The notes beneath the pieces are model-generated. The model saw only the letters and a list, made by a program, of their open reading frames with translations. It was not told where the DNA came from and searched no databases. Shown here in pieces: positions 18,266 through 26,707 of a DNA stretch of 64,000 bases. The stretch comes from UBA868 sp016776875 (GTDB lineage: Bacteria > Pseudomonadota > Gammaproteobacteria > Arenicellales > UBA868), in NCBI GenBank assembly GCA_051201585.1, contig CP179198.1, positions 620,001 through 684,000 of the forward strand, given 5' to 3'. A program made the position numbers and the translations under genes. The first letter of the stretch is position 1. Every line of letters begins with the position of its first letter.

Positions 18266-18290
18266 AAAAAAAGACCCCGCTTTAGCGGGG
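18266..18290 (-). terminator. Rho-independent terminator of the lipoprotein gene
   Basis: CCCCGC at 18275-18280 pairs with GCGGGG at 18285-18290 around a TTTA loop; on the minus strand it is followed by seven T (18272-18266). It lies 44 bases past the stop of the minus-strand lipoprotein gene and may also weakly stop the integrase transcript. Confidence 0.78.
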
Positions 18291-18333
18291 CCTTAATGGG
18301 TTGTTGCAGGAGGCCTTTGGCCTCTAGGGATGA

Positions 18334-19863
18334 TTACTGAGGGCCGCCCGGCGTGTCATCTTCAGCATCGGGGGTGCCGTCACCATCGGCATCCGGATCA
18401 ATACCGTTGGTTTTGCCGTCTCCATCGATATCGGGATCATCTTTATTCCAGATCCCGTCTCCGTCTATATCGTTATCTGACGTATTGGGGATCCCGTCTC
18501 CGTCGACGTCAGGATCCGAATCGTTGGGGATGCCGTCGTTGTCGGTGTCGGTTTCATCACTTGCGTGAGACGTTCCACAGGTGCCCCAGTTGGGTTGTCT
18601 TTCCTCCGCAAAACCTGGGTTTGACTTGTCAAAGCCCTCTGGCTTGTTCCCTATTTTGGAGACACACCAACTGCTGATGTCCTGATTAGCGAAGGCTTGC
18701 GCTCCCTCGAACATCAACGTCATATTCGTCACATTCGAGACATCCCAGCCGCTGATGTCCTGATTGAATTTTCCGGCCCAACTAAACATCAACTTCATCT
18801 TCGTCACATTCGAGACATCCCAGTTAAGGGGCTCACCGCCGTTATTGAACTTTGAACCTTTGAACATCTCCTGCATATCCCACACATTCGAGAGATCCCA
18901 TTTGCTAATGTTCTGGTTGAAATCGGCTTGAAAAAACATCGCCCGCATACTCGTCACATTCGAGACATCCCAGCCGCTGATGTCTTCATTGAACGGTTTA
19001 GGAGTGGCGTAGAACAGGTCGTACATGTACGTCACAGCTGACACATCCCAGGTGCCAATCAGGCCGCAATTGGCGTATTTGGAACCCTCCTTGTAATTGC
19101 CATTGCCGCCGCCTTCCGTGTAATCGTTGACGGCAGCTTTTATGTCTTCGTTTCCAAACGAGCATACTCCAGGCCCAAAATTAAAATCAGGGAACCCGTC
19201 GCCATCGATATCACAACGCTCGTCGTTAGCCTTATGGCGCTGCTTGACGGTCCAGCCCGGCGCATTGGGATCCGCCTTGATGAGCGTTGCGAACTCGGTG
19301 AAGTCATAGGTCACTTCCACGGTCTCGCCCGTACAGGCGGCCGGGATCTTGATCGTGACCTCATCGTTATCCAGCGGGTTGGTTTCCCCGCTCCGGGTTT
19401 TGATGGCGCCTGCTGCCGAGGCGGTGAACCGCACCAGACCGGCTTTGACGCCGTCTTTCAAGGTGCATTCGCCGTTGGATCCGACTTTGCTACTCCAAAA
19501 CTCCCAGGTGAGCTCGATCTCAGAGCCTGTGGTTTGTTCTTCACTCAGGCCAAAGACCTGGATCCGGTCACAGTAGTTGGGGTCATTGTTCTCGGGATCG
19601 GGATCCTTGCCGTTGGGCTTGCCGTCGCCGTCCATGTCAGGATCCTGATCATTCGGGATGCCGTCCCCATCGATATCTGGGTCCTGTCCATTCGGAATCC
19701 CGTCACCATCGATATCCGGATCATAGATATCGGCAATCCCGTCGCCGTCGGTATCTTCCTTATCAAAACCGGCAGAAGAGCCACCCGAGCTACAGCCCGC
19801 CACAAAGAGAGAAGTACTAATCACAAGCACGGACAAAAGACGGATCAAAAGGGTCATGGGCAT
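18334..19863 (-). CDS. Lipoprotein with thrombospondin type 3 calcium repeats and BspA-like/DUF285 repeats
   Basis: A 509-residue predicted surface lipoprotein. It has a signal peptide ending in the lipobox VAGC (Cys24), then thrombospondin type 3-like repeats of the form DxDGDGIPNxxDPD that bind calcium. A middle region follows, with DUF285/BspA-like units around residues 275-430, each containing WDVSNVT and an MF motif (for example DISGWDVSNVTSM). A second block of calcium repeats ends at GGPQ. Such proteins usually mediate adhesion or cell-surface contacts. It is the only non-replicative cargo of the tRNA-Lys element and is transcribed against the integrase. The function is inferred from repeat families only. 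Confidence 0.85.
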   Translation of the reverse strand: MPMTLLIRLLSVLVISTSLFVAGCSSGGSSAGFDKEDTDGDGIADIYDPDIDGDGIPNGQDPDIDGDGIPNDQDPDMDGDGKPNGKDPDPENNDPNYCDRIQVFGLSEEQTTGSEIELTWEFWSSKVGSNGECTLKDGVKAGLVRFTASAAGAIKTRSGETNPLDNDEVTIKIPAACTGETVEVTYDFTEFATLIKADPNAPGWTVKQRHKANDERCDIDGDGFPDFNFGPGVCSFGNEDIKAAVNDYTEGGGNGNYKEGSKYANCGLIGTWDVSAVTYMYDLFYATPKPFNEDISGWDVSNVTSMRAMFFQADFNQNISKWDLSNVWDMQEMFKGSKFNNGGEPLNWDVSNVTKMKLMFSWAGKFNQDISGWDVSNVTNMTLMFEGAQAFANQDISSWCVSKIGNKPEGFDKSNPGFAEERQPNWGTCGTSHASDETDTDNDGIPNDSDPDVDGDGIPNTSDNDIDGDGIWNKDDPDIDGDGKTNGIDPDADGDGTPDAEDDTPGGPQ

Positions 19864-20173
19864 CGGACTCAGGGATCGAAATGGGGGGAAAACAGGGTAT
19901 TTTTACCAACTAATGTCTGTTAGTGTCAACGTTATTCGTGGAAATAACTCGATTCCTGAGGGAGTGGTGCGATGGGGATGGGGACTGATGTCAGGTCGCT
20001 TGGATTTTCTCTTATGTAATTGTTGAACATCTCAAAAATTGCTGTAGCGGGCACACTCGTTCCTATATTCGCGCGGCCACCGGGCTGTTTTTTTGGCCCT
20101 CCCGTCGGGGCAGATTAAACGAGTTCTATCGTTTGATTTAATTGCAGGAAATTTGGGGAGCTCGTAACTCAAA

Positions 20174-20204
20174 CTCCCACAGCACTCATAATTCACTCCC
20201 ACAG
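20174..20204 (+). repeat. Phased CTCCCACAG repeats in the element's interior
   Basis: CTCCCACAG at 20174 and 20196 are exactly 22 bp apart, with a degenerate copy (CTCATAATT) at 20185 between them, giving an 11-bp phase as at the att-proximal sites. They may bind the same element-encoded protein. Confidence 0.55.
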
Positions 20205-20475
20205 AAAGGCAAAAACGTCCTGGGTTCGCGATAACTCAGGTGATTGAGAATCACGTGAGTTAATGATTTTTAGGTATCAATCCCTGAGTGTCTTTTAGAC
20301 CACATGGTTTGCGATTGTAGAGCGAAAGAGCGCCATATATGACCCATTGATTGTTACTTATTTAATACGTCTGATGGGCCTTAGAGGGCTTCTCATGACG
20401 CATAGAACATACTGAATTACAGTTCAAAATATTACTCAATGATTGCCATTTGGCGGGAGGTGAATACAGGACAAA

Positions 20476-20511
20476 GATTAATCAATTGACACTATTAAGC
20501 TGAATTAATCA
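20476..20511 (+). promoter_or_regulatory. TTGACA box flanked by ATTAATCA repeats upstream of the polymerase
   Basis: ATTAATCA occurs at 20477-20484 and again at 20504-20511, and GATTAAT/ATTAATC (20476-20482, 20504-20510) are inverted copies. Between them lies a perfect -35-like TTGACA at 20486-20491, with no good -10 at usual spacing. It could be an operator-covered promoter for the gene starting at 20534. Confidence 0.35.
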
Positions 20512-20533
20512 GAGCATTTGCAAGGCTTTAGAC

Positions 20534-21805
20534 ATGGCTAGAAAGCCAAGAAAAGTAGCTTCATACGAGCCCAGGAATTTATTCAATAGTGTTTATGAGT
20601 TGATCTCCAAACAAGCTGCTGTTACTCCAAGATTTATAGATGGATTCGCTCGGATCTTTTTAGCCGATATGTCTCACCGCCGCCCTCATAAATTAGATCC
20701 AGAATTTACAGCGATCTTCAATAAAGATACCAAGAACCTTAAGTTCGATCAGTTGAACGAACATCTCAAGATGTTTGATGTTCTTGAAGCCGATACTGGT
20801 AAGCGTTTAAGTCGAGGCATTAAGGTGCAGTCGCATATCTTGTCTAGTACTGACCTTGTTGACGTTATGTTGGGGGCGATTAAACCGCAAGGGCAAATTA
20901 ATATTGATACAGGCAAGCCACGGCCACGACCTGCTCAGGCCGTCAAGAGTCGAGATATTAATGGTAACAACGCAATTAGATTGGATGTACAGATCGCAGC
21001 GACTCCCCGAATTCGAGTGGGCGAGTTACTGAAGAGATTAAGTGATCCAACGATCGGAGAAAACGAGCGTAAGTCTATTGTGTACTTGGTCGATAGTACG
21101 GTGGACGAAGAGCTTTATGTTGAATACGTTGAATCGCAGGCAGGACGCCTTTATGTAAGTGGCGGCGGATTGCAGACTGTCCCAAAAGATATTCGACGAT
21201 TGGCCCTTGGTGGGTGGGAGATTGATCTTTCCAATTGTCATCCACGGATAATGACTTACCTCTCGACAGCGGGCGGGTACAACCCTAAGGCAGTCCAGAG
21301 TTACATTGAAAACACTAAAGAAGTGAGATTGAGACTTTCGGATCAACTGCAAGTGTCTCCAGAAGTGGCAAAGCGAGTAATTATTGCCACCTTGTATGGT
21401 GGTAGGGTGGGATTTTCACTAGATCAGTTGTTGGTGAGAGCTGAATCAGATCCTGCCTTATTGAGAAATAGCCAGTTACTGAACGATCTAAATTACGATG
21501 TACGACGGATTCAGAAAGCTATTATTCAAAATGCAAGGGAGCATCGAGGGCTTTATATAAATGCGTTAGGCAAGGGGATTAAGATTGATCAAAAGAAATC
21601 CAAAATCGTAGCCCACATTGTCCAAGGAGTAGAGCAGATGTTAATGAGGACTGCGTTTGAAGGCGTGCCTGGTATTCTTTCCTGGGAGCATGATGGTGTA
21701 ACAATTGATCATGAAGTTGACCTTGAGAAGTTGCAGATAAAGATTCTTGATACGCATCAAATCTTGATGCCGATCGAGATCAAATCAAATCTTGGATTTG
21801 GTTAG
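20534..21805 (+). CDS. Small family-A-like nucleic acid polymerase (Pol I/T7 RNAP superfamily palm)
   Basis: A 423-residue protein that reads as a compact superfamily A polymerase. In order: AGRL (Arg205) and LQTVP (213-217), matching the GRLSSS..LQNIP segment of Pol I; motif A DLSNCHPRIMTYLS (231-244), aligning with DYSQIELRIMAHLS and its metal-binding Asp; motif B with Lys280 and Tyr288-Gly289 at the same spacing as the O-helix K..YG; motif C WEHDG (384-388), with the HD metal site but Gly where Pol I has Glu. The position of Pol I Arg754 is a Pro (276). There is no visible exonuclease domain. Similar transposon/virus polymerases (TV-Pol type) are known. A role in replicating the element is inferred. 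Confidence 0.75.
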   Translation: MARKPRKVASYEPRNLFNSVYELISKQAAVTPRFIDGFARIFLADMSHRRPHKLDPEFTAIFNKDTKNLKFDQLNEHLKMFDVLEADTGKRLSRGIKVQSHILSSTDLVDVMLGAIKPQGQINIDTGKPRPRPAQAVKSRDINGNNAIRLDVQIAATPRIRVGELLKRLSDPTIGENERKSIVYLVDSTVDEELYVEYVESQAGRLYVSGGGLQTVPKDIRRLALGGWEIDLSNCHPRIMTYLSTAGGYNPKAVQSYIENTKEVRLRLSDQLQVSPEVAKRVIIATLYGGRVGFSLDQLLVRAESDPALLRNSQLLNDLNYDVRRIQKAIIQNAREHRGLYINALGKGIKIDQKKSKIVAHIVQGVEQMLMRTAFEGVPGILSWEHDGVTIDHEVDLEKLQIKILDTHQILMPIEIKSNLGFG

Positions 21806-22231
21806 GAATAAATTCTGAAACCTTTTGAGGATCTAAAATGCAATCGATCGAAGTGAATTAAAGTCTAAAAACATAAGGTAAAAATACAAATAAGAGACAC
21901 CACTTAGCCACTTATAGGCTCTTCTTTTTACCTCTTAACTTCCATTCCTTCTGTATTGTTCTTCTGTGTATTTCTTTTTTTTTACATTCCTCCTTTATCT
22001 TTCCTGATTTTTTTTGGATTCCTTCCGTCGTGATTGCTTTTTTTAGAGACTTTTTTAATAGTGATAGTGGTGCGCTTGTTTGGAAAATTGTAATTTCCCA
22101 GCAGCGCCTTAAGATCTGAGCTCCGAATGGGTATAATCTAGATGACGAATTTGGAGGAGGAAGGCGCTCCCATAGAATTCCCATAATGCGGATGATGAGG
22201 CGATAAAGTCTATGTATTTAGGAGTCTTGGT
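21806..22231. other. AT-rich right end of the element, no gene seen
   Basis: The 426 bases after the polymerase include a pyrimidine-rich T-tract region (about 21920-22050). A minus-strand open frame there is Lys-rich low complexity and has no support as a gene. The end carries degenerate integrase-type repeats at 22167-22186. Confidence 0.4.
22167..22186 (+). repeat. Degenerate CTCCCATAG pair beside attR (candidate arm-type sites)
   Basis: CTCCCATAG at 22167 and TTCCCATAA at 22178 are 11 bp apart and mirror the 11-bp pair beside attL (CTCCCACAG at 16843 and 16854). They lie about 46 bases inside attR. Confidence 0.5.
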
Positions 22232-22284
22232 TGACTTTTAATCAGGTGGTCGCAGGTTCGATCCCTGCACGCCCCACCATTTTC
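22232..22284 (+). repeat. attR: 53-bp copy of tRNA-Lys 3' half
   Basis: A perfect copy of 16737-16789 containing the anticodon loop, T-arm, acceptor 3' strand and CCA, without the tRNA 5' half. It marks the distal end of the integrated element. It is not a functional tRNA. Confidence 0.93.
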
Positions 22285-22424
22285 TAGGGATCCTGTTTGG
22301 AACCTAAATATCCTGACTGAATCCCGAACCGTTGACTGCCAGCAGGTAGCAATTGGACTCGGAATAGTCTTCTGCCAATGCCATGTTGTTCTTCATCTCT
22401 TTATTTGGATCGTTACTGAGTCGA

Positions 22425-24260
22425 TCAATTATTTAGGTTAAAGTTCTCAAATAACTTATCAAATAGGGGGCGTAATAGGTGTGAGCCTTTTCTTGTCAAA
22501 TGGTGGTTGTCATAGTAAAGCAGATACCCGTCATTATCGAAAATTCTGCAATCAGGAGAACAGAAAAAATCCGCGACCTGGATCAGAGTGAGGTATTCTG
22601 ACTCGATCAGCTCAAGTTCCCTAAACTTATTCTGGTGCTGCTCTTGATACATGTTGAGTGTTTTTTGAGGCAACAGTGATGGATCTTCCTCGTTGAAGGC
22701 GCGGTACGCCGCAGCTGGAATACTCTGGTCCCACGTCGGAACGTCATAAATAAGTTTGATTCTTGCCCCAATGCGCGAGGCTATTGATGCGAGCGTTTTC
22801 ACTGCATTCACATCAATTGCGAAGTTTGTTGAATGAAGAATTACGTAATCAATTTCCCGTTCAATCATTTCGCGGGAGACATCATCAACATCACACTTAC
22901 CTGCGCCCAAAGCACAATTTTTCTTGATTAAAAACAGTTGAACATCGTGTTCTTGGGCAGCATCTATTAGCGTTGTTTTGATGGCATCTAAATGACTATC
23001 ACCAACGAGTAATAATTTTTTTGAATCATTTTTCCCCTCGGTCAGCACACATGATGCTGCAGTTGGCTCTAAAATTCGTTTCACCATCCCACATCTGAAG
23101 TTCGCTTTATCATCGACGGCATAAAAGACTTTACTGATCGATTCGGGATAAGTTTTCCAGCTCCAGCCATTTACGCCAAGCGATGCGATTAGAAGCGCTA
23201 ATACCGCTACCGACCCTAGGTAAAGCTTTAATAAGGTTCGATTCGCGATAACTTTCTGACTCCTGAATGGCGTCTCAATGGTTTTATAAATTAATACCGA
23301 AAATATCGCTGTGATGACCAGGGCTAAGATGAGATCACTACCAAGTGGGAACCCCATCGGCTGGCGTTCAAAAGGATCATAGATAAAGAAAGAAAATACG
23401 ACAAAGTGAACCAAGTAAACCGAATAAGACATTCGCCCGAGAAGGGCTAATGGCGCGAGCATTAAATTTAAAATTTTACTACTCGGTTGAAAGTTGAAGT
23501 AGATGAGGAGTGCGGCCGCTAGAACTGGAGGAATGGCTCCAGGGCCGGGAAAACTATTGGGTTCGAGAATGTTGTCACTGTAATTGAAAAGAAAAATTAC
23601 ACAGAAAAAAAACACCCCTCCTTGAAGAGCTTTATTATTGAGTAGGCTGGGTTTTTGGCCACTAATTTGATAGACCAAGAATCCGATTAAAAACTCCCAG
23701 AGCCGGAATGGTGTGAGAAAAAACGCAGTCTTTGGTGATATCGGGGTCAAAAAAATACACAATGCTAGTGAAGCGATTAATAGAGTGAAAGAAAAAAGCC
23801 AGTGTTTTTTATGGAAATAGAGAATCAGAGGAAACAAAAGGTAATATTGAATCTCAACTCCTAATGACCAGAAATGCAATGTGGGTCGGAACAGTTGTTT
23901 TTCAAAATAGCTATCATCTAACCAGAAAGAAAAATTTGGTATGAAAAAAGATGACGATATGATCTCTTCGGTTAATCTTTTTATGTCAAACGGTAGAAGT
24001 ATGAAAAGCCCAAAAATCAAAGATAAAAAGGAGACGGCGATAAGTGCAGGCAGAATACGGCGTCCCCGACGCCAATAAAAATCAACTATATCTCGGTGAC
24101 CAAGCCGGTTAAGCGTTCCCGCCATCAGAAATCCGCTGACTACAAAAAAGATGTCTACACCGATGAATCCACTCTTAAATGATGTTAGCCCCAAATGGAA
24201 TAAAACTACGAGCAATACTGCGACCCCACGCAATAACTCTATATCTTTGCGGAAACCCAT
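22425..24260 (-). CDS. OafA/YrhL-type membrane acyltransferase with SGNH domain
   Basis: A 611-residue inner-membrane O-acyltransferase. The N-terminal acyltransferase-3 domain has about ten membrane segments and the family motifs FRKDIELLRGVAVLLVVLFHLG, GFIGVDIFFVVSGFLM and RRILPAL. The C-terminal periplasmic SGNH-like domain has the nucleophile block GDSH and the final DNHHLTRKGSHLL block with Asp and His. Such proteins O-acetylate surface polysaccharides or lipopolysaccharide. It lies just outside attR, on the minus strand, next to another membrane gene, suggesting an envelope-modification locus. Confidence 0.9.
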   Translation of the reverse strand: MGFRKDIELLRGVAVLLVVLFHLGLTSFKSGFIGVDIFFVVSGFLMAGTLNRLGHRDIVDFYWRRGRRILPALIAVSFLSLIFGLFILLPFDIKRLTEEIISSSFFIPNFSFWLDDSYFEKQLFRPTLHFWSLGVEIQYYLLFPLILYFHKKHWLFSFTLLIASLALCIFLTPISPKTAFFLTPFRLWEFLIGFLVYQISGQKPSLLNNKALQGGVFFFCVIFLFNYSDNILEPNSFPGPGAIPPVLAAALLIYFNFQPSSKILNLMLAPLALLGRMSYSVYLVHFVVFSFFIYDPFERQPMGFPLGSDLILALVITAIFSVLIYKTIETPFRSQKVIANRTLLKLYLGSVAVLALLIASLGVNGWSWKTYPESISKVFYAVDDKANFRCGMVKRILEPTAASCVLTEGKNDSKKLLLVGDSHLDAIKTTLIDAAQEHDVQLFLIKKNCALGAGKCDVDDVSREMIEREIDYVILHSTNFAIDVNAVKTLASIASRIGARIKLIYDVPTWDQSIPAAAYRAFNEEDPSLLPQKTLNMYQEQHQNKFRELELIESEYLTLIQVADFFCSPDCRIFDNDGYLLYYDNHHLTRKGSHLLRPLFDKLFENFNLNN

Positions 24261-24623
24261 TAAGTCTAAGATCTAGTGAAAGAGAAAGTGTTTCGTTAGG
24301 AATTGGTACGTCTAGTCTAAACAATAAGGATCGCCATCGAGGCTTCTAAAGAAACGCCTTAACCTACCAAAATTAATCTAATCTCAAGAAACGTCAGCCA
24401 CCTTTAAAGAAAAGGAGCAATAATTTCTGTAGGTAAGCTGCTAATCGGGATGCTTTATCGAATTTTTGTTTCAATCGCTACTTAGGCAAAGAGTGCTCTC
24501 TCGGCCGAACTTTAACAAACTAGGTAAATTGTAAAAAGGTTGCCTGAGACGAGTGCATAGCTGGTTATGATTTAGCTTGATGCGCGAATTTTTGATCGGT
24601 CAATTCTAAGTTCGATGAGCAAG
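24261..24623. other. Intergenic region between two minus-strand envelope genes
   Basis: About 363 AT-rich bases with no open frame of interest and no repeat or RNA that I recognise. It probably holds the acyltransferase promoter. Confidence 0.4.
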
Positions 24624-26591
24624 TTAACATCCTTCGTTTTGCAAGGCAATACGAAATTTCCAATCATTGGGATAAATTCGGACGTAAAACTCGTTAAAAC
24701 AACGTGATTTATAAGTATCAACTAAACGGGCTGCGTCCTTTGCCCAGAGACGATCTCCATAAGCCTCTATTCGATAAGGAGCGGGGTTGTTTAAGGCGCT
24801 CCAAAATAGAAAAACGATCGTAACAGGCCATATTTTCTTGAGGCAGTCGTACCGATTGATGACAACATTTACTATGGTTAGCCAAAAAATTAGACTAATT
24901 GGGAACAAAATAAAAGAGTACCGCATGGTATAAAAAAATTCGATTGATTGTGCAGGGGGAAAAAAATTAATTGATTCTGGTCGTACGATCCAAATCAAAA
25001 AAATGATCCCGATCGTACAAGATCCTGCTAACAATAGGTTGATCGCAATTTCTTTTTTTTCGCGCAGTAAGAGGTATGAACAACCTGTCATAATCGTTAC
25101 TCCAACCATCATGTAAATCCATGGATCTGACGTCTCGCGGATCCAAGATTGGACGGTAGATCCCATTACCGTGATGTAAAAAATCTGTGATAAAACCGTG
25201 TAATCAAATGAGTGAATCATTTGAGCAAGTTCCGCTATCTCGCCTTTGTTATTGTGTTGCCGTTGAAAAAAATTGAGGAGAGAGGAAATAATTAGAGTAA
25301 TTACAAGCAGAAACTCAATTTGAAACGATTGTCTTAGTTTATGTGCGTGGACTGCTTGCCACCCTCGGAAAACTAGCAGTGGGAGAAGAACAAGACATTC
25401 TCCAGCAGATACAAAAAATAAGAAAAGAAGAGGGGCTTCGAAAGTAAGCCTTAGCGGGGCTTTTTTTATAATCAATAGCGTCGCTGCTAAGAATATTATC
25501 CAATGCAAGTTGGCTAGATTGGATAGTATCTCGCTCAAACCGGGCGACAGACATAGCGTCAAGCACAGGAAAAACCTTACGATCTTTTTATCAACGTAGT
25601 CTCTAAAATCGTCACTGACGAAGATTGCGAATGTAGCGGCTGCAGTGGTAAGGCTTAGAAGGGCAATGATTTGTGGCCAAAGCTCAACAGGAAACGCGAC
25701 GGCAGCCGCTCCAAAAATTCTCGGGATGGTGTGGAAGTACCCCGCGTATTGATTAAAAAAACTTCCAAATCCCTGATTGACAAATTCACCGATAAAAATT
25801 GGGCCATCTTCAGCCCATAAGTGTGCGGACGTAATGCGGGAAAATGCTCTATGAGAAAGAAGTATCCAACAGGCGCTAAACGTTAATAAATATGAATTTA
25901 GATCAATCCATTTAAAAATAGTTTGTAATAAAGGCGAACTTTTTTGTCGCCAGAGCGCTCCCAAGCCTACGAACACGGCGAATATCAATATGGTGTTTCC
26001 TATAGCAGTCCAGCCATACCGTGCGAGAAAATCTACCGCTGTGTTTTTTTTGCGCTGAAACGATGAGTCGTCTATTACTGTTATAGGATCGTCAGCGCTT
26101 TCAATTGTCTGTATTGTCAACACGTCTTTGTTGAGATCAACTCTATCGATTTGTTGGATCGCTTTGAAAGAGTGCAGCGGAAAAACTTTAAGCTTATCGC
26201 CCGTCCCATTTTCAATGCCAGCATTTTTTATGCTCACTAGTGAAGTTACGTTCAAAGGGTCAAAGCGAATCAACTTTATGGATTCGGGTATCGGGAACAG
26301 ATACCTTTGAAAACCAGGCTGCTCAACCTGTAGGTTGATTGAGTCTTGCTCTTGTAATCCCTCGCCTTTATCAAAAAAGATTTGACTCATGCCGCCTGCG
26401 GAAGATTCCATCTCAATAGAAAAATATGTTAGTTTCCACTGTGAATAATCTTTATAGCCAATCCCACTAGAAATAAGCGCCGAGCAAATAATTACTAGCA
26501 ATATTTTCATACGAGCCCCAAGCCTGAAGAAAAAATTAGCTGTTTGTTGGAATGAAAGGTTATTGCCAGTTTTCATTTCACTGCGAGGCAT
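24624..26591 (-). CDS. Multi-pass membrane protein, GT-C-like, unknown substrate
   Basis: A 655-residue protein not assigned to a named family. After a first membrane segment (MKILLVIICSALISS, near residue 28, where an alternative start exists) comes a roughly 150-residue beta-rich extracytoplasmic region. About ten membrane helices follow. The loop after an early helix contains LWAEDGPIFIGEF, an acidic motif like those of GT-C glycosyltransferases that use lipid-linked sugars, and the C-terminus ends in a small soluble segment. With the adjacent acyltransferase it suggests polysaccharide or glycan modification. The glycosyltransferase call is inference from topology and the acidic loop. Confidence 0.55.
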   Translation of the reverse strand: MPRSEMKTGNNLSFQQTANFFFRLGARMKILLVIICSALISSGIGYKDYSQWKLTYFSIEMESSAGGMSQIFFDKGEGLQEQDSINLQVEQPGFQRYLFPIPESIKLIRFDPLNVTSLVSIKNAGIENGTGDKLKVFPLHSFKAIQQIDRVDLNKDVLTIQTIESADDPITVIDDSSFQRKKNTAVDFLARYGWTAIGNTILIFAVFVGLGALWRQKSSPLLQTIFKWIDLNSYLLTFSACWILLSHRAFSRITSAHLWAEDGPIFIGEFVNQGFGSFFNQYAGYFHTIPRIFGAAAVAFPVELWPQIIALLSLTTAAATFAIFVSDDFRDYVDKKIVRFFLCLTLCLSPGLSEILSNLANLHWIIFLAATLLIIKKAPLRLTFEAPLLFLFFVSAGECLVLLPLLVFRGWQAVHAHKLRQSFQIEFLLVITLIISSLLNFFQRQHNNKGEIAELAQMIHSFDYTVLSQIFYITVMGSTVQSWIRETSDPWIYMMVGVTIMTGCSYLLLREKKEIAINLLLAGSCTIGIIFLIWIVRPESINFFPPAQSIEFFYTMRYSFILFPISLIFWLTIVNVVINRYDCLKKIWPVTIVFLFWSALNNPAPYRIEAYGDRLWAKDAARLVDTYKSRCFNEFYVRIYPNDWKFRIALQNEGC

Positions 26592-26707
26592 CAGTTGTGA
26601 ATTTAAATGCGTAGTTGCTAATTACGATCGATATGAGAACATATCATCACTAATTTACCGTTTTAGTTCTCACTTGGATAAATTTTCTTTTATATCATTC
26701 ACAAGTT

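Larger units (their letters stand above)
19864..20533. other. Noncoding control region between lipoprotein and polymerase
   Basis: About 670 bases without a credible gene. It holds divergent upstream regions for the lipoprotein (minus) and polymerase (plus), an AAACGA/TCGTTT hairpin at 20117-20134, a phased CTCCCACAG cluster at 20174-20204 and a TTGACA with flanking repeats near 20486. It is a candidate replication or control region of the element; this is inference from position and repeat content. Confidence 0.4.
16737..22284 (+). mobile_element. Integrative element in tRNA-Lys with integrase, lipoprotein and polymerase
   Basis: A region of about 5.5 kb bounded by a perfect 53-bp direct repeat that contains the tRNA-Lys 3' half. 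A tyrosine integrase gene lies next to the intact tRNA, the classical arrangement of a tRNA-targeted island. Inside are an integrase in two frames, a minus-strand calcium-repeat lipoprotein and a family-A-like polymerase gene, plus short CTCCCACAG repeats near both ends and in the middle. No capsid, portal, conjugation or relaxase gene is visible. It may be a satellite or plasmid-like integrative element with its own replication polymerase. Confidence 0.88.

Noticed and set aside
18340..18560. Possible CRISPR-like or tandem DNA repeat
   Set aside because: The repeated DNA encodes the calcium-binding peptide repeats; unit lengths vary and there are no spacers. No CRISPR array was seen in the window.
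19234..19923. A 229-residue plus-strand open frame opposite the calcium-repeat lipoprotein
   Set aside because: Its repeats are the mirror of the DxDGDG codons; the minus-strand gene has a lipobox and known domains.
21912..22184. A 90-residue minus-strand frame at the right end of the element
   Set aside because: Lys/Glu-rich low complexity from a pyrimidine tract, with no ribosome site or recognised motif.
22232..22284. A second tRNA-Lys gene
   Set aside because: Only the 3' half is present; the acceptor 5' strand and D-arm are missing, so it is an attachment-site copy.
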